Assembly (NCBI GenBank): GCA_020746835.1
Contig: JAGPNK010000014.1
Coordinates: 744,001-808,000 of the forward strand
From: Stachybotrys elegans
Taxonomy: Eukaryota > Ascomycota > Sordariomycetes > Hypocreales > Stachybotryaceae
Reading direction: 5' to 3'
Length of the DNA stretch: 64,000 nt
Each line of letters begins with the position of its first letter. Position 1 is the first letter of the stretch. Below, piece by piece: positions 32,269 to 44,570 of this stretch. The notes beneath the pieces were generated by a model that was not told the DNA's origin, did not search any database, and was given only the letters and a program-made list of their open reading frames with translations. The translations under genes were made by a program, and so were the position numbers.

Positions 32269-33624
32269 CTAGGAAAAGTCCACGATGACCTTGATAACCA
32301 GCTTCCCCTCCTCGTCCGCCACCTTGGCTGCCGTAGTAAAGGCCTCCGATATCTGATCCATCCCGCGGAAGCGCTGCGTCACCAGCGTCGACAAGTCGGG
32401 CATGCTTGCCGGCCTGTTGGACAGCAGCTCGATGGCCTTGGCGTATGTGTTGGCGTAGCGAAAGACGCCGACGAGATCGACTTCGCGCAGAGCAGCAGCG
32501 GACATGGGAAGCGTCAGGATCGGCGTGCCCATGCCGATGAGCATGACCTTGCCACCGGGCTTCGTCGCCTGCCCCAGCTTGTCAGCAACAACGGCGTGTG
32601 AAATGGCCAAAGGACGTAGATACGCACATAGATGGCTGTTTGCACGCATGTCTCGACGCCAGTGCACTCGTAGACAGCGTGGAATTCGCCCACGGTCCTC
32701 CCTTCGACTTGTGCGTCCCTGGCCATGGCGGCGACTTGCTGCGCGTACGCCAACTTATCCTCGACCGTCTCCGGGCGAGCCATGGGGACAAGAATGCTGG
32801 CGTCGGCAAACCCGTTGGCGACGGCAAAGTCGATGCGCCCTTGCTGAATGTCCCCTATGACGACCGTCTTGGCCCCGTTGGCCTTGCACATGGCCGCCGA
32901 GAGCAGACCGACGGCTCCCGCACCGAGGACGAGGACTGTCGCACCGGGAGCCAAGGCGGCGCGGTTGCTGGCGTGCATGGCGACCGAGAGAGGCTCGAGG
33001 ATGGCGCCGAGGTCGAGCGAGACGGAGGGTGGAAGCCTGGCGCATCCAAAAGTGAGCGATGGTCACAACACTCCAGGATACGAGCAGAGAGGAGGTCCTT
33101 ACTTGTGGCACCATTTTGCAGGATGATTGATCTTCTCCTGGAGCGTCCCCTGCGCATGCGGGAATGCCTTTGCCGAGCTGCGAAACTTCATGCCGCGACA
33201 TATGTTATACCTCCCCTCACCGCACAGCTCGCAGTCGCCGCACGGCTGGCCGACCTCGAGCGCGACATGGTCACCGGGACGCAGGTTCTCAACTGAGGAG
33301 CCGACGGCCGCGACGATGCCGCTCGACTCGTGGCCCAGCGTCAGCGGCTCGCGGACGAGGATGTCGCCGTTGCGGAAGTGGTGAAAGTAGTGCAGATCCG
33401 AGCCGCAGAGGCCCGTCGACTGCACGGCGATCTGGACTTCGTCGGCCGCGGGGGGTGCGAGGTCGCGCTCTTCCTAAAATAGGTGAAAAGAAACGGCAGA
33501 GGTGAGCTTGGTGTTGTATTATGTATGAGCGGCTTGGGAGAGGGGGGGGGGGGGGGGGGGGACGCACAAGATGTAGGTCTCGGGCGCCGTGTAAGACGGA
33601 AGCTCTAACTCGCTGACCGGACAT
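32269..33624 (-). CDS. Zinc-dependent polyol dehydrogenase (sorbitol/xylitol dehydrogenase family)
   Basis: Minus-strand exons 33624-33568, 33473-33103, 33036-32628 and 32568-32269 give 378 aa. The catalytic-zinc region has CGSDLHYFHH and GHESSGIV. The structural-zinc loop shows all four cysteines in CGDCELCGEGRYNIC. The nucleotide fold follows with VLVLGAGAVGLLSAAMCKA. The order and sequences are those of medium-chain sorbitol, xylitol and L-arabinitol dehydrogenases that oxidise polyols with NAD+. Substrate cannot be fixed from sequence. It ends 100 bp from the stop of the aldo-keto reductase; a reductase plus a polyol dehydrogenase is the chemistry of fungal pentose/polyol interconversion, so joint function is plausible but unproven. 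Intron 1 contains an uninterrupted G tract (C on the coding strand). Confidence 0.85.
33542..33561. repeat. Poly-G homopolymer in intron 1 of the polyol dehydrogenase
   Basis: About 20 consecutive G on the plus strand (C on the sense strand of the gene), lying just downstream of its first 5' splice site. Long homopolymers of this kind slip during replication and sequencing, so the exact length is uncertain. Confidence 0.85.
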
Positions 33625-34292
33625 GATGGTTTCACGAGGCAAGGGAAGGAATGCCGAGAGATGGTCCAGTTGCCACGAGGAAGTGAGGAGCCGTGAGGTT
33701 CCACGACATGAGTTATATAACAGTCGGTTCCCTCCTGACCGTCATATCAGTGGAGCCTATGCGAGTGCAACGTTGACGACAATTCGCGCCCTGGTTCTGC
33801 TCTCGAGACTGCTTCCTTACAAGATCATCGTCACGATCCGTGTCTGCAGCGACGAAAGAGGGAAGAGATCCGACTGTCCATCACAGCCAGCTCTGGCACC
33901 AACATTTCGCCACCAGAAGCAATTGGATTGCGTCAGAGATAGATAGACAAAAGCAAACAGACTGCATTGATAGGAGACGGGATTGGGAACTTGTATGAAG
34001 AACCCCAGTCCCGATCGTGTATCGAAGGGCATGACAGCCCGTAGATGACAAATTCCAATTGCAAACAAACAGACCATTGAATCCATCCTGTCCGCCATCA
34101 ATGTCCCTCACACATATCGTAGTCGCCGTTTCCCCTTGCGACGGCATTATACATTACCCTGGCTGAAGAGCAAACCAAAAAAGCAAAAGGGAAAACATAG
34201 TCAATCTGTCCCTCAAAAAGATACCGTTATTTTTCCGCCACAAAGAAACCGGGTTCATAATCCCCGTCACTCAGACATGGGTTGGTGCACAG
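33625..34292. other. Spacer between the polyol dehydrogenase and the F-box gene
   Basis: About 670 bp holding the dehydrogenase promoter and the 3' flank of the F-box gene. No gene seen. Confidence 0.5.
33713..33720 (-). promoter_or_regulatory. TATA-box candidate for the polyol dehydrogenase
   Basis: TTATATAA reads on the minus strand about 90 nt upstream of the ATG at 33624, a normal spacing for a fungal TATA element. Seen as a motif only. Confidence 0.4.
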
Positions 34293-35261
34293 CTACTCCC
34301 TCTCAGCAATCGGCTCACCTTCCTCATCCCACGGCAAGTCTTTCTTAACCAAGGACCACTTGCCCGTCTTGCCATCCAAGGCGCTGAGGTCCAGCGACGG
34401 GAGCCGCTTGGTAGCCAACACCCGGACAATGCGGGCATTGGGGGCCATCTCGGCCAGTTTCTTGATCTGGTCCTCCATCACCAAGGTAATCGGCCTAGGC
34501 GGCTCCGGCTTACCGATATTTTCGTCTGTTGTGCAGCGCCGGGTCGCCTGGAAGACGGTGAGCTTGGTAGAGAGGCCCGAGAGGCTCAGGTTGATGATGA
34601 TCTCCTCGAGATGCGGGAGCACGGTGCCCTCTGGGAAGTCCAGGAGGCACTCGCACAAGCCATCGTTTCGGAGCCACAACTTTCGCAACTGAGGGAGCAG
34701 CGCGTGAAGGTGGGCACACAGGTGGTTGTCAGGCTTGCTATGCTCCAGGTTCGGTGGGAGCACACCCATGTCGTAGGTCAGCTCGGTGACCGCCCGGGCG
34801 GTCAGGAAGCCGGTCAGAGAAATGGTATCGAGATACCTGAGTCCCATGACATATTTGGGATCTGGTCGAGCGCCGATATGAACGCTCTCCAGGTTGGGGC
34901 AATTCGTCAAGTAGGTCCCCAGTGTTTTCATGCTGGAGTTGACGAGATCCGCCCAATCCCAGGGATACTTGGTTCTTCGGCCCTCAGCAAAGGGGGTCTC
35001 ATCGAGCTCCGAGACGCTCGGGAAGAAGATCTTGAACTTGGCCACATGGGGCTGAATCCGCTTAATGACGGATTCATCTCGCGTGAGACGCAACAAAGCA
35101 AGCGGCGTCAGGTTCACATGCTGAGCAAAGAGCGTGAAGGCGGCCTCGTACCACCGCTTGGAAACATAGAGCCGATTGGTGTCTTGATGAAAGTACTCGG
35201 GGCCAAGATGAGATAGAATGGCAATCCAGATCTCCAGGGGCAGGTCTTTGATCTGAACCAT
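34293..35261 (-). CDS. F-box domain protein
   Basis: Single exon, 322 aa. Residues 2-45 (MVQIKDLPLEIWIAILSHLG, then NRLYVSKRWYEAAF) form a typical F-box, the Skp1-binding module of SCF ubiquitin ligases. The rest has irregular leucine-rich repeats such as LTNCPNLESVHIG, LPQLRKLWLRNDG and LPHLEEIIINLSLSG, which suggests a substrate-binding solenoid. Substrate unknown. ATG 35261 is preferred because the F-box begins at once. The C-terminus is acidic and ends GEPIAERE. Confidence 0.8.
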   Translation of the reverse strand: MVQIKDLPLEIWIAILSHLGPEYFHQDTNRLYVSKRWYEAAFTLFAQHVNLTPLALLRLTRDESVIKRIQPHVAKFKIFFPSVSELDETPFAEGRRTKYPWDWADLVNSSMKTLGTYLTNCPNLESVHIGARPDPKYVMGLRYLDTISLTGFLTARAVTELTYDMGVLPPNLEHSKPDNHLCAHLHALLPQLRKLWLRNDGLCECLLDFPEGTVLPHLEEIIINLSLSGLSTKLTVFQATRRCTTDENIGKPEPPRPITLVMEDQIKKLAEMAPNARIVRVLATKRLPSLDLSALDGKTGKWSLVKKDLPWDEEGEPIAERE

Positions 35262-38206
35262 GGCGGGCAACTGACCAATACTGTGATTGATCGGGGCAAG
35301 TGTTATAGTGCGTGCAGGGAGCTTGGGGTGAGGTTCGTGTCACGTTGGACAACAGTTGACGGTGAAGTTGAGTGGGAAGTGCAAAGGGGCGAGGGGGATG
35401 GAGAAGAAAGAGGAAGAGAAAGGAGAGTATGGAAAGGAGGATGTGTCGGGTTAAAGTAGAAAACGAGAAAGCAGGTGAGGGGTAATGAACCCGGGCTCAT
35501 CTGTTGGATGCCCACACAGTAATCACCAACTTCCCTCAGCTCTGTTGCATCATTGATAACGCGCACGGTAGACAAGAGTGCAGTGGTGGGAATCGCCTCC
35601 TCATTGGCCGCTTGGCCGTCTGCACACCCGTATAAACGCCCCTACATGCCCGCTCTCACACAGTGTGTTGGAGATAAGCCAAGTACGCATGTATGTACGC
35701 GGCCAAGCAGGGAAGCGGCCTGAGCAACTGAGACAAAATGGACCAAAAGGCCAGCTCATCCATGCTTCAATGCCCGGTCAAGTGTTGGGGCTATTGCTTT
35801 GCTCATGCAGCTTCGAGGAAGTCGATTGGAGGCTACAACGTGATGCATCATATTCGTCGTCCAAATGTGGGACAGAGGTGGCATCCAGGAGGGGAGGGGT
35901 GCAGCAGTTGAGACGGTTGGCTACTTTTCGGCACTCGGCCTTTGCTCATCTTCTCCCTTTGTGTTGCGGCGATGCATGCAGGTCGGCTCGTTGGGAAGAA
36001 GGAGAGATTGTCGTGTTGGTTGGTTGTGCACACCACCCATCGGCTGGACGTACCCAATTCGTCAAGCGTTCTGGCTACCATGATTGTGTCAGCATTGGTG
36101 CGGTCCTTGGGCAACCTATATTACAACAACATATGCGTGCGAAACCATGCACACACATGTCACTTTGAATGGCAGTTTCCCTGCCGGAGTCGCCTCACCC
36201 CCCTCCCTCTCCCGCAACCCTCACTCGATTCGATGCTCCCCGTCGATCCGCCACATGCTCTGTATTATCGCCGACTGCCCAACCATGGGTCTATAGGCGT
36301 GGGACATATCTTTGGAAATGGACCCAAAGGGAAAGAGATCGAGGATGGAGCACCCCGGGATCCGATTTCTATCGGATGCCGGCAGGCTTCATGCTCCTTT
36401 GACTGAACCAGGCGAGGACGGTCCATCCATTGAGGGATCCCCCCGCTGGCGGCCGGCAGCAGCATGCATGCCCTAGTCTTGGCGCATGGCTGCTCCAATA
36501 AGAGGTCAGGCGGATAAAGAGCGCTTGAGATGGAGGGTTTACGTGGACGTCTAGTGATGAATGTCAAAGTGTCAGCCGGATGAAACAGGATGGTGGTATT
36601 TTCGAATCAGAAGAGACGCCGACCGCCCAAGGTGATTGATTCAATGCATGTGCATGTCTGTGATGAGACCTTGCGTGAGCGGGTAGAGGTTGGGCAGCAT
36701 GTGGCGGGAGGAGAAGCAGACCGAATGCTCGCGTGGATATCGTGTCTCAGAGATTCCCCTGCCGAATATTGGGTGAGTTCCCATTGTCTCACTCTTGACG
36801 ACATTGATGAGAGGGAGAGACACTGATCGAGATTGAGACCGCCGCGCGCGCACTCTTTCCGCCATAGACAAGGAGCCATACGCCTTCCTTGATGCGGCAA
36901 TGCCTGATTGAGATGCCATGCAGCTGTGGTAGACACCCCTGGTCAGAAGGAATCCACCGACCCGATAATAGTGGCTGATGCAGTTGGGTCCAGACGCAGC
37001 TCAGGTTTGGAGCGGTGGTGAGCAAGGTGGGTGGTGCGCAGCGGCGAGAGTGAGAAGAGGGGGAAGGGGAATCGATGGATGCTGCGAGAGAACAATTGAG
37101 GTGGAAGCGAGGTGCTCCAAAGACGATGAATGGCGGATGGTTGAGTAGATTCGAGGCATGGTAGATGGCAAAGGCAAGTTGATTGCCAGTATCGGTGCTC
37201 AGGGGAATCAATCATGTATGTACAAGAATCGCGGATGGCTCCTTCCACGTCCAAGGGATTCGAAAGCGTGTGCAGGTGCATGTGCATGTGCTGCTGGCCC
37301 GAACTTGTTAGTCAGGCATCTACCTTGAATGGCACCGAATTTAGTACTGTGGCGGAGGTATCCCGCTATCAGCTGTCGGCAATGGCCATTTTGTACAACC
37401 TCTCCCAAACATCATCTCGTAGCAAGACCCCAAAGCCATGCCGAGCGTAGCCCAAGGGGTTTGTGAATGGCAGTATTCTGCTCATGGATGTGGAACTGGT
37501 ATCTGCACCTTCTGATTCCACCCGCTTCGTAGGCGTTACGACGACCTCCCTCGCACTAGACTCCCAAGCGAGGTGAAGGAAGATTCGTTCATCAAAGGAC
37601 CGGAAACCAGTCATGGAGGTGGCAGATCCTTTTCGAAGCCTGCTCCCCTTGTGTGACCGACAATGCTGCCGTTGTCCTGGGTATCGCCGTTGATCTCAAA
37701 GAAGAAGGGAAAAACCATGTCCTGGAGTTGCCCTTTCATTCAAGCTGCTCGAGGAAGCCTTCTACGACAGATGACCTTTTCCTGTAGTGGTGCGTGAAAT
37801 ACTTGCTTGCCTTCGTCTTCATCCATCTTCATTCCCACTGCTCCGATGGCAGATCGAGTCCTGCGTCCTGATAGCCTTCCCAGCCCGCCGTGACCCTTTA
37901 CCCAGGAAGAGGATGCGACGAGCAGAACCTACTTACATCTTCAAGCACCCAATGCCACTAACTGAACAAGAAACTCTCCCCGTCACCATCAAACCTTCAA
38001 CCGACGCGAGTCAACCATCAATTCATCGGTTGAACACTACCCCAACATGCGGGGCGCCTCCCCGCAATATCGTAATGCCCCTCATTCTCCTCCACGACAA
38101 CTTCATCTAGCTGTCCAAGCCCACTCAGCCGGTTACCTGAAAGTACTCGCGCAAATTTCCTCTCCTCTCCTTTCCCTTCTCGCCGCTCCCGGTCTAATCT
38201 CCAGCC
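35262..38206. other. Long spacer between the F-box and SDR genes
   Basis: 2.9 kb between divergent genes. Several open frames of 60-200 codons exist on both strands but none has domain character or consistent codon use. The last 100 bp are CT-rich and form the SDR promoter. A long non-coding RNA cannot be excluded. No mobile element was recognised. Confidence 0.5.
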
Positions 38207-39128
38207 ATGGCCTCGCTCTTCGATCTGTCGGGCGAAACGGCCCTCATCACGGGCGCTACCCGTGGCATCGGCCAGTCCGTCGCCCTGGGTCTCGCCGAAG
38301 CCGGCGCCGACATTATCCTCGTCCAGGTGCTGATTTTTGATTTATTTATTTAATTTTTCTTTCTTGCTTGCTTCGTTTCCAATTCGCATATAAGCCAAGA
38401 ACTGACCCCAATCAGCGTGACGAATCCTCCACCACTACCAAGGAAGCCATCGAGAAGCTCGGCCGCAAGGCCTGGATATACACCGCGGAGCTCTCTTCTC
38501 CCGAGCAGGTCGCCGCCCTCACGCCCAAGGTCCTCGCCGACGGCCACAAGATCCGCATCCTCATCAACTGCGCCGGCATCCAGCGCCGCCACCCCTGCGA
38601 GAAGTTCCCCGACAGCGACTTCAACGAGGTAAAAATACGCACCCCGACGTCGCTGGGTTCCGACTAACACGCAATCCCCAGGTCATCCAGGTCAACCTCA
38701 ACTCCGTCTTCTCCCTCTGTCGCGATGTCGGAGCCCACATGCTCGAGCTCGACCCCTCTCCCGTCACTGGCCGCCGCGGTAGTATCATCAACTTCGCCTC
38801 CCTCCTCACCTTCCAGGGCGGCCTCACGGTCCCCGCCTACGCTGCCTCCAAGGGCGCTGTCGGCCAGTTGACCAAGAGCTTTGCCAACGAATGGAGTAAC
38901 CGCGGCATCACCGTCAATGCTATTGCCCCGGGTTATATCGAGACCGACATGAACACTGCTCTCCTCAACAACCCCGAGCGTCTTGCCAGCATCAGCTCTC
39001 GCATCCCTGCCGGCCGCTGGGGCAGCCCCGACGACTTCAAGGGCACTGCCGTCTACCTGGCCAGCAAGGCGAGCGGCTACGTCTGCGGTCATACGCTGGT
39101 TGTCGACGGTGGCTGGATGGGACGGTAA
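38207..39128 (+). CDS. Short-chain dehydrogenase, 2-deoxy-D-gluconate 3-dehydrogenase (KduD)-like
   Basis: Exons 38207-38326, 38416-38628 and 38682-39128 give 259 aa. A classical [11 protein letters not shown] at about 16-23 binds the cofactor, NCAG follows strand 4, and the catalytic set is Asn in QVNLNSVF, Ser in [12 protein letters not shown] and YAASK. The segment [19 protein letters not shown] and the C-terminal DGGWMGR are typical of KduD-like enzymes that act on keto-deoxy sugar acids. The cofactor loop ends with Q-R-D after the second strand. The gene is tail to tail with the Ayg1-like hydrolase about 200 bp away. Substrate is inferred from family only. Confidence 0.85.
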
Positions 39129-39334
39129 ACGATACCTATGACGAGGTTTTCCCCACGATTCACCATGCATATTCCATATAAAGAACCGTGCTGCGATAGC
39201 ATCTGTGTAGCAATCTCTGACCTAATCATCAAACCCGTAATCCTTTCCCTAGCCAAGTCCTGCCGTTCCAGGTTCTGTTCGCCCATTATTTCGTAAACAT
39301 TTCAAATGACTTGCTTGCATCCAGCGCTATTTTG

Positions 39335-41083
39335 TTACATGTGTGGGCGGATTGGGGTTGGGTCAGCCGATGCCTCGAAGTGACTCTGCGCGGCTGCAAC
39401 ATCAAGGCGCAGGGCATCCACGTCTACATCCCGCCAAGCGACAATGTTGTCCATCCACGGATAGACCGATCGGTCCGAGCCGAGAGGTCCCATGTGGTAG
39501 TCGCTGGGGAAGATTCTGCCCTCCCGGGGAGCTCCCCGGTCGATGATCATCATGGAATCCTCCACTGGCATGATGCCATCACGGCCGCCCTGTATTTAAT
39601 CAGCACCGTCCTCATGAGGATTCGAGATATGGCCGCTCACATTGATGAAAAGAAGAGGCGCAGACTCTCCATCCAATATACCAGTCTTTAAAAGAGAAAA
39701 TTTCTGCTGCGCCTGGAGCTGGAAGTCGAGAACACTTTTGTAACCAAACTTGGCAGCCATGGACTCGTTGTATCTAGGGCATCCGTCAGCAATCTCTCGG
39801 CATGTGCTTGGCAAGCTACATACCCAAAATGATAGTCATGGTTGTCAGCCTGTTCAAGCCAGTCACGGTCCAAAAAGTTGTGGCAACCAGCACCGTGCGC
39901 AACCGCGCCGAGGATTCTGTCCTTGTGGGTGTGGGCGATCCGGACAGAGTAGAAGCCACCGATGCCGGCGCCCCAGACGACCACAGCTGTCATGTCAAAC
40001 TGCCCCTCGTCCTTCATCCAGTCCATCAGGCTGTCCCAGAGACGATCAGCGCTGTCAGGGTCACACGGGTTCGCGGGACAGTCGCCCACGCCAGGCACAT
40101 CGACAGTTATGGCTGCCCAACCGCGCATGTGAATCTCTTTCAGGCGATGGGTGTGGTCCGTCCGGTAAGTGTCCAGCCCCGACAACAGGATGACGACAGG
40201 CACCGGACTTTCTCGGCACGCAGATGCAGGTGTGCGGACAAAGATGGGAATTTTGTCACCTTCGTCGGCCATCCTGTGTATATGGGGAACGTTGACTTCG
40301 TGCAGAGGATCCTCCCATAGCTGGCCCGCCTGGAGGTACGCATCCTTCTGTAAGTCCCAGGCATGATGCTTGACGGAGCATGTCACGTTGGGGAACGTGG
40401 GGATGTGCGGAAGGCGGGCGACGCGGAATAGGGCAGCCGAGCGGTGGTACAGATCGCGTGCCAAGGCACAATCGCCATCTGCCTGGGCGGTCTGAGCACG
40501 ATTGGACAGCTCGGTACCCGGCGCCATGAAGGCAAATGTGTATTCGAGAGATCCGCCATATGTGTCGGCCTGCAAAGAGGCGACATGTCAGGAATGCTGA
40601 TTTACGCAACATGCAACCTCTGGAGAGTGCAGAGAAGAAGCACAAAAGAAAAGAGATGGCTGACCTCAATGAGATTTTGCATAACTGCCTCAAAGTCGCG
40701 ATATTTGCCGTCATTGAAGGGAAACAAGCCCAGTTGGCACTTCAGATAACGCTTAGTATGATATAAGTGGATAGAGTACAGGAGTGATGAGAGAACGCCG
40801 CCTTCCCGCCCAAAGCTGCATAGCTGGGACCCATGTTACGATAGGAGATGTGAAGAGGATAGAAGAGTGGCCGCGAGAAGAGATGGGGGAGTTGATGATG
40901 ATACTGATGAAGAGACGGTCATTAAAAGTAAAATCCGGAGCTTACGGGTTGCTTCCACTTGGTGTCCCAGAGGGCGTCTAGGCCATCGTGGTGGGGGAGA
41001 CGGTCCTCAAAGGCGACCCTGCCCATGAGCCATTGCCTGGTTGGGCGTTCATCGTCGATAGACAGAGTCCTATGGGGAGACAT
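39335..41083 (-). CDS. Ayg1/FrsA-like alpha/beta hydrolase lacking the nucleophile serine
   Basis: Minus-strand exons 41083-40946, 40739-40665, 40569-39824, 39773-39641 and 39589-39335 give 448 aa. The layout matches the Ayg1 family: lid region with RQWLMGRVAFEDRLPHHDG and LFPFNDGKYRDFEAV, then VPVVILLSGLDTYR, RGWAAITVDVPGVGDCPANP and a conserved C-terminus. Aspergillus Ayg1 shortens a heptaketide pyrone in DHN-melanin synthesis. Here the nucleophile elbow reads GAGIGG, with Gly273 (codon 39964-39966) where Ser is expected in GxSxG. The acid (GRDG) and histidine (DYHMG) positions are kept. The protein may be inactive or use another chemistry. Intron 2 has donor GTCAGC, which is less usual. 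No polyketide synthase lies in the window. Confidence 0.8.
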
Positions 41084-43971
41084 GGTAGCATCCACGCCTG
41101 GCCCGGGTGACGGTTGTCTTAGCGAGCTTGACACTGCCGGTAGGAGTGACGAGCGGGGTGACCTTGGAGGATCTGTGGCGGACGATGGTGTGGGCTTGGG
41201 GAGACCGAGACTGGATTCTGCAATGGAATGTCAGCTATCAGCACACAGGCAGAGGAAGAGAGTAGGAGGGAGAGAGGGCCTTGATGACGGGGGCGGTGAA
41301 GGCTGACAGGATGGTAGTGGCATGGATGTTCGGGAGGATGGGGCGCCAGGCAATTAGATAAGATAGGGTGCGGGCGGGCAGGCAGGGCTGGGGAAGCAGA
41401 CGACGAGAAGAACAGCAATAAGAAAAATATGTGGCATGAATTGAGGGCCGAGAGGGGGGGATTGGGGATTGGGGGTAACGCAACAAGTGGTGTGAGACTT
41501 ACTCGGACTGTAGCGAGGCAATGCGCACTCGAACAAAGGCAGAATGGAGCTCTTCGTACATGGTGAAGGAGAGAAGATTGGAGGCTGCAGCTGGGCGGCT
41601 TTATAGCAAAAGATAAGAGGCGAGAACAAGAGCCGGATGGCTGGGCGCAGCAGCAGAGGGTCAGGCCAGACAAGCAGAACCGGGACACCACCACGCAGGA
41701 GACGGGTGATTCGACTGCAGCGAAGAGTAGGAGAGAGGCCGCAAAGGGTGGATGCTCAGTCAGTCTGTTTCGCTGGACGAGTCTCGGCAAGACGAGGATC
41801 CGAATCGGCCCCCTCCTTGTCAATGGAGGGATGTGTACTGAATTGGCTTTTTAGTCCACCTCCTTGCTTCTTCCTATCACGTCTCTGGGCCGCGTTGGTT
41901 TGGCCGACCAGGGGTGCGAGAGTGGGCGGCGAGAATGCAATGGTAGCAACTGCAGGTTGGGATGCAGGCGGCAACCGTGTACTCTACCGTGTGTATACGG
42001 AGTACACCTTGTAGATGGGCAGGTGGCGTGCGGCTGAGCTGAGACGGTCGAGAATTGGACAATGGGAGATGATGAAGTGGTGGTGATGGGTAGCAGAGAA
42101 GAGAGCGACGAAAATTGGGCGAGCGTGCTTCGACCCGGGGACAAACATGACACAGGCCAGAGCCAATATATAGAGAAATCCGGAAATCAGCACAAAGGAA
42201 GGGGGGGGGGGGGGGATTCAAAGTCTAAACCAAGTGATTCGTTCTCTGGGCCACAGCCTGTCGGTGCTCCGGTCCGCGTGGGAATTGTCCGAGGACGACG
42301 GGACACCAAAGGGCCACCATGATGCTGTTTGTGGTAGCTTCTGATGCCGAGTCAGGGAGAACCCGGGGAGGGGTAAGCCCAAGAATGGTGGCTATCGGGA
42401 ATCGCGAAACAAACAGCCCGTGTTTCTTGAAGCTTGCGAGCTGGAAAGGCAGGGAAAAGGGAAGGTGGGGAATGGAAGGGCGTCATGGTTGTCCGCGGGC
42501 CGGGGGATTAAGTGGAAGCGCAGCATGTGTTTATAGCAGGCCTTAGACCCAACTGGGCCTAGACTGGGCGCTCAGGGCCGTGGCGAGCCACTGAGGGCCT
42601 TGAAGGGTCCCTTCTGACGTCCAGGTCAAGATATCTCGATACACCCGGCCACGACGAGGTGAGACAATGGTCTCCTGACACTGTGCGACTCCCAGGCCGC
42701 CATCATATTTCTCGTATTGATGGGGGGTGATGGAAAGGAAAAAGAAATAACCTAGAAAGAAAAAGAAAAAGCCACGAGCCCTGCCTCTCTGCCCTGTGCG
42801 TACATACGTGTCTTGTCTCGGACAGCCGCCAACCAGCTGAGTGCCGCCCAGGCCCATCTCGCCCCCTCCCCCCGGGAATGTCTCAGTTCAGATGAGCTGA
42901 CGCGCGCGCTGGCCGACGTCAAGCTAGCCCAGCTCGAAACGAAAACAGGTGCAAGAAGCAAGTTCGAGGTCCGATGGTGGCTTTGCGCATCATCACATGG
43001 GCTGGAAAACGCCGACGGCGGTTAGGCCTTGTCCTTTCTTTGGCTTGTGGACCCCCCCCCCTCTCGCCTCATTCTCCCACATCCAACGATGCCAGCAGGG
43101 ACAGGGCAGGAGGAGGAATATCAGAGCGGGGATCAAGCTTGTATGTATGTAAGAAATAAGCAAGAATAGCACAAGGCTCCATGGGCGTCGATGGTTATCT
43201 TGGATGCCAAGAGGCACGATCGGGGCAATTGACCTCATCTCCTGGCCCTCATACAGTGCAGTTTTTTCTCTCTTTTCTTTTTATTGTCCTGGCACATGCG
43301 TGCGCTGGCATGCTGTTCTCACACATCATGCCGGTGCCTGTTGCTTCATTACCGCCAACGCCACAACGAGTCAGCCAAGTCCAGACCACGGCGTCATTCC
43401 AGCTCCTTGGTAAAAAAGCAGCCGTCTATTGTTTCTATACAGACGCCACAAGGCGTACTCATCTATCCCAACCCCGCGTTCCGGCACTCGACGGACCTGC
43501 CACCCCCCTCATATCCCGTCTCTTACGCCATGACAGTGCTGTGTAACCTCTGCCTCCCTTCTGGGGCAGCACTACGCAGATCGGGACCTCCCCCATCATC
43601 ATTATCGCCCGTCAGAATCGTAACAAATAGGATACAAATAAGAAAACGCTGCCGCTCGATGCATGTTTCGTTTGTGCACCTCTCGGGGAGTGGAGGTTCC
43701 GAGGAGGAGAGTGGGGGGCTGGTGCGCGCACATCGAGGGCAGGCAGGCCAACTTTGTGCGACGCTGACCGTGGTCTCGGACGGACAAGTCAGGGAGCTGC
43801 GCGGGCGGCGTAGATCACACAAGCGGCCAAGGACACAAGAGGCAGGGGCCGGGCCTGATCGCCCGCGCAGAGCGCAGAGCGGAGAGCTGTCAGCCGCCTG
43901 CCCATCTGACATGAGATGGCATCTGGCTACGTCGTGGAGGGCTCTCTCACTCGCCCGCGTATTTTTTGTCA
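41084..43971. other. Long spacer between the Ayg1-like and GNA1 genes
   Basis: 2.9 kb without a supported gene. It contains a 15-base poly-G run at 42201-42215, a short C run near 43053-43061 and an A/G-rich tract near 42735-42775. Long antisense-looking frames at 41119-41823 and 43284-44045 are low-complexity and not believable. It includes the Ayg1-like promoter on the left and the GNA1 3' region on the right. Confidence 0.5.
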
Positions 43972-44570
43972 TTAATTCTTCTTGGCCTTGTCGCCCTCGT
44001 AGTAGTGCGCCATCTGCAGACCGGCGCGGCGGAACCCGCACTTGATGTAGAAGCCCTCATTGGCCTCGCTGCAGTCGAGGATGCTCTTGTAGCAGCCCAC
44101 CTTCTCGGCAACAAAGTCGAGCGCCTGGATGATGCGCAGACCCAGCTTCTTGCCCTGCTGGTCCTTGGCCACGGCAATGTCCTCGATGTGGCCGACGGCG
44201 CCAAGGTTGTGGATGCTGCGTGATTCCCCTGTCAGTAGGTGCTCCCTCGGTTCGAGCTTGTGCCTGTGACGCCTTGTACGTACAACTTGCGCTCGACAAT
44301 CAGGGCGCCGGTTCCCACGACGGACGACTCGGTGCGGTTGGTGTCCTCGATGACGATGATGTAGTATCCGCCCTGGCTAGCCATGGTGTCGTACTGCTGC
44401 TCAAACTTTTCCTCAGAGAACTCGCCAACCGTCGTCAGCACACGCAGGCAGTCGAGGAATCCGCTCTTGAAGTCAGACCGTCTCAGCGCCCGCATCCGGT
44501 AGCCCTCGGGGAGGGCAGCCGACACCTCGGGGGAGACGAGCTCCTGGGAGAAGAGACCTTGCTCAGCCAT
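43972..44570 (-). CDS. GNA1: Glucosamine-6-phosphate N-acetyltransferase
   Basis: Exons 44570-44284 and 44215-43972 join in phase to 176 aa. It is a single GNAT domain: PEGYRMRALRRSDFKSGFL at the start, GTGALIVERKF in strand 4, HIEDIAVAKDQQGKKLGLRI with the acetyl-CoA pyrophosphate loop (QQGKKLG), and CGFRRAGLQMAHYY at the end. GNA1 makes N-acetylglucosamine-6-phosphate, the step committing to UDP-GlcNAc for chitin, GPI anchors and N-glycans. Length and motifs match the fungal enzyme. The ATG at 44570 is the first in frame. Confidence 0.92.

Noticed and set aside
38207..41083. A pigment/melanin gene cluster around the Ayg1-like gene
   Set aside because: Only an SDR related to sugar-acid metabolism is adjacent; there is no polyketide synthase, scytalone dehydratase or laccase, and the hydrolase lacks its serine.
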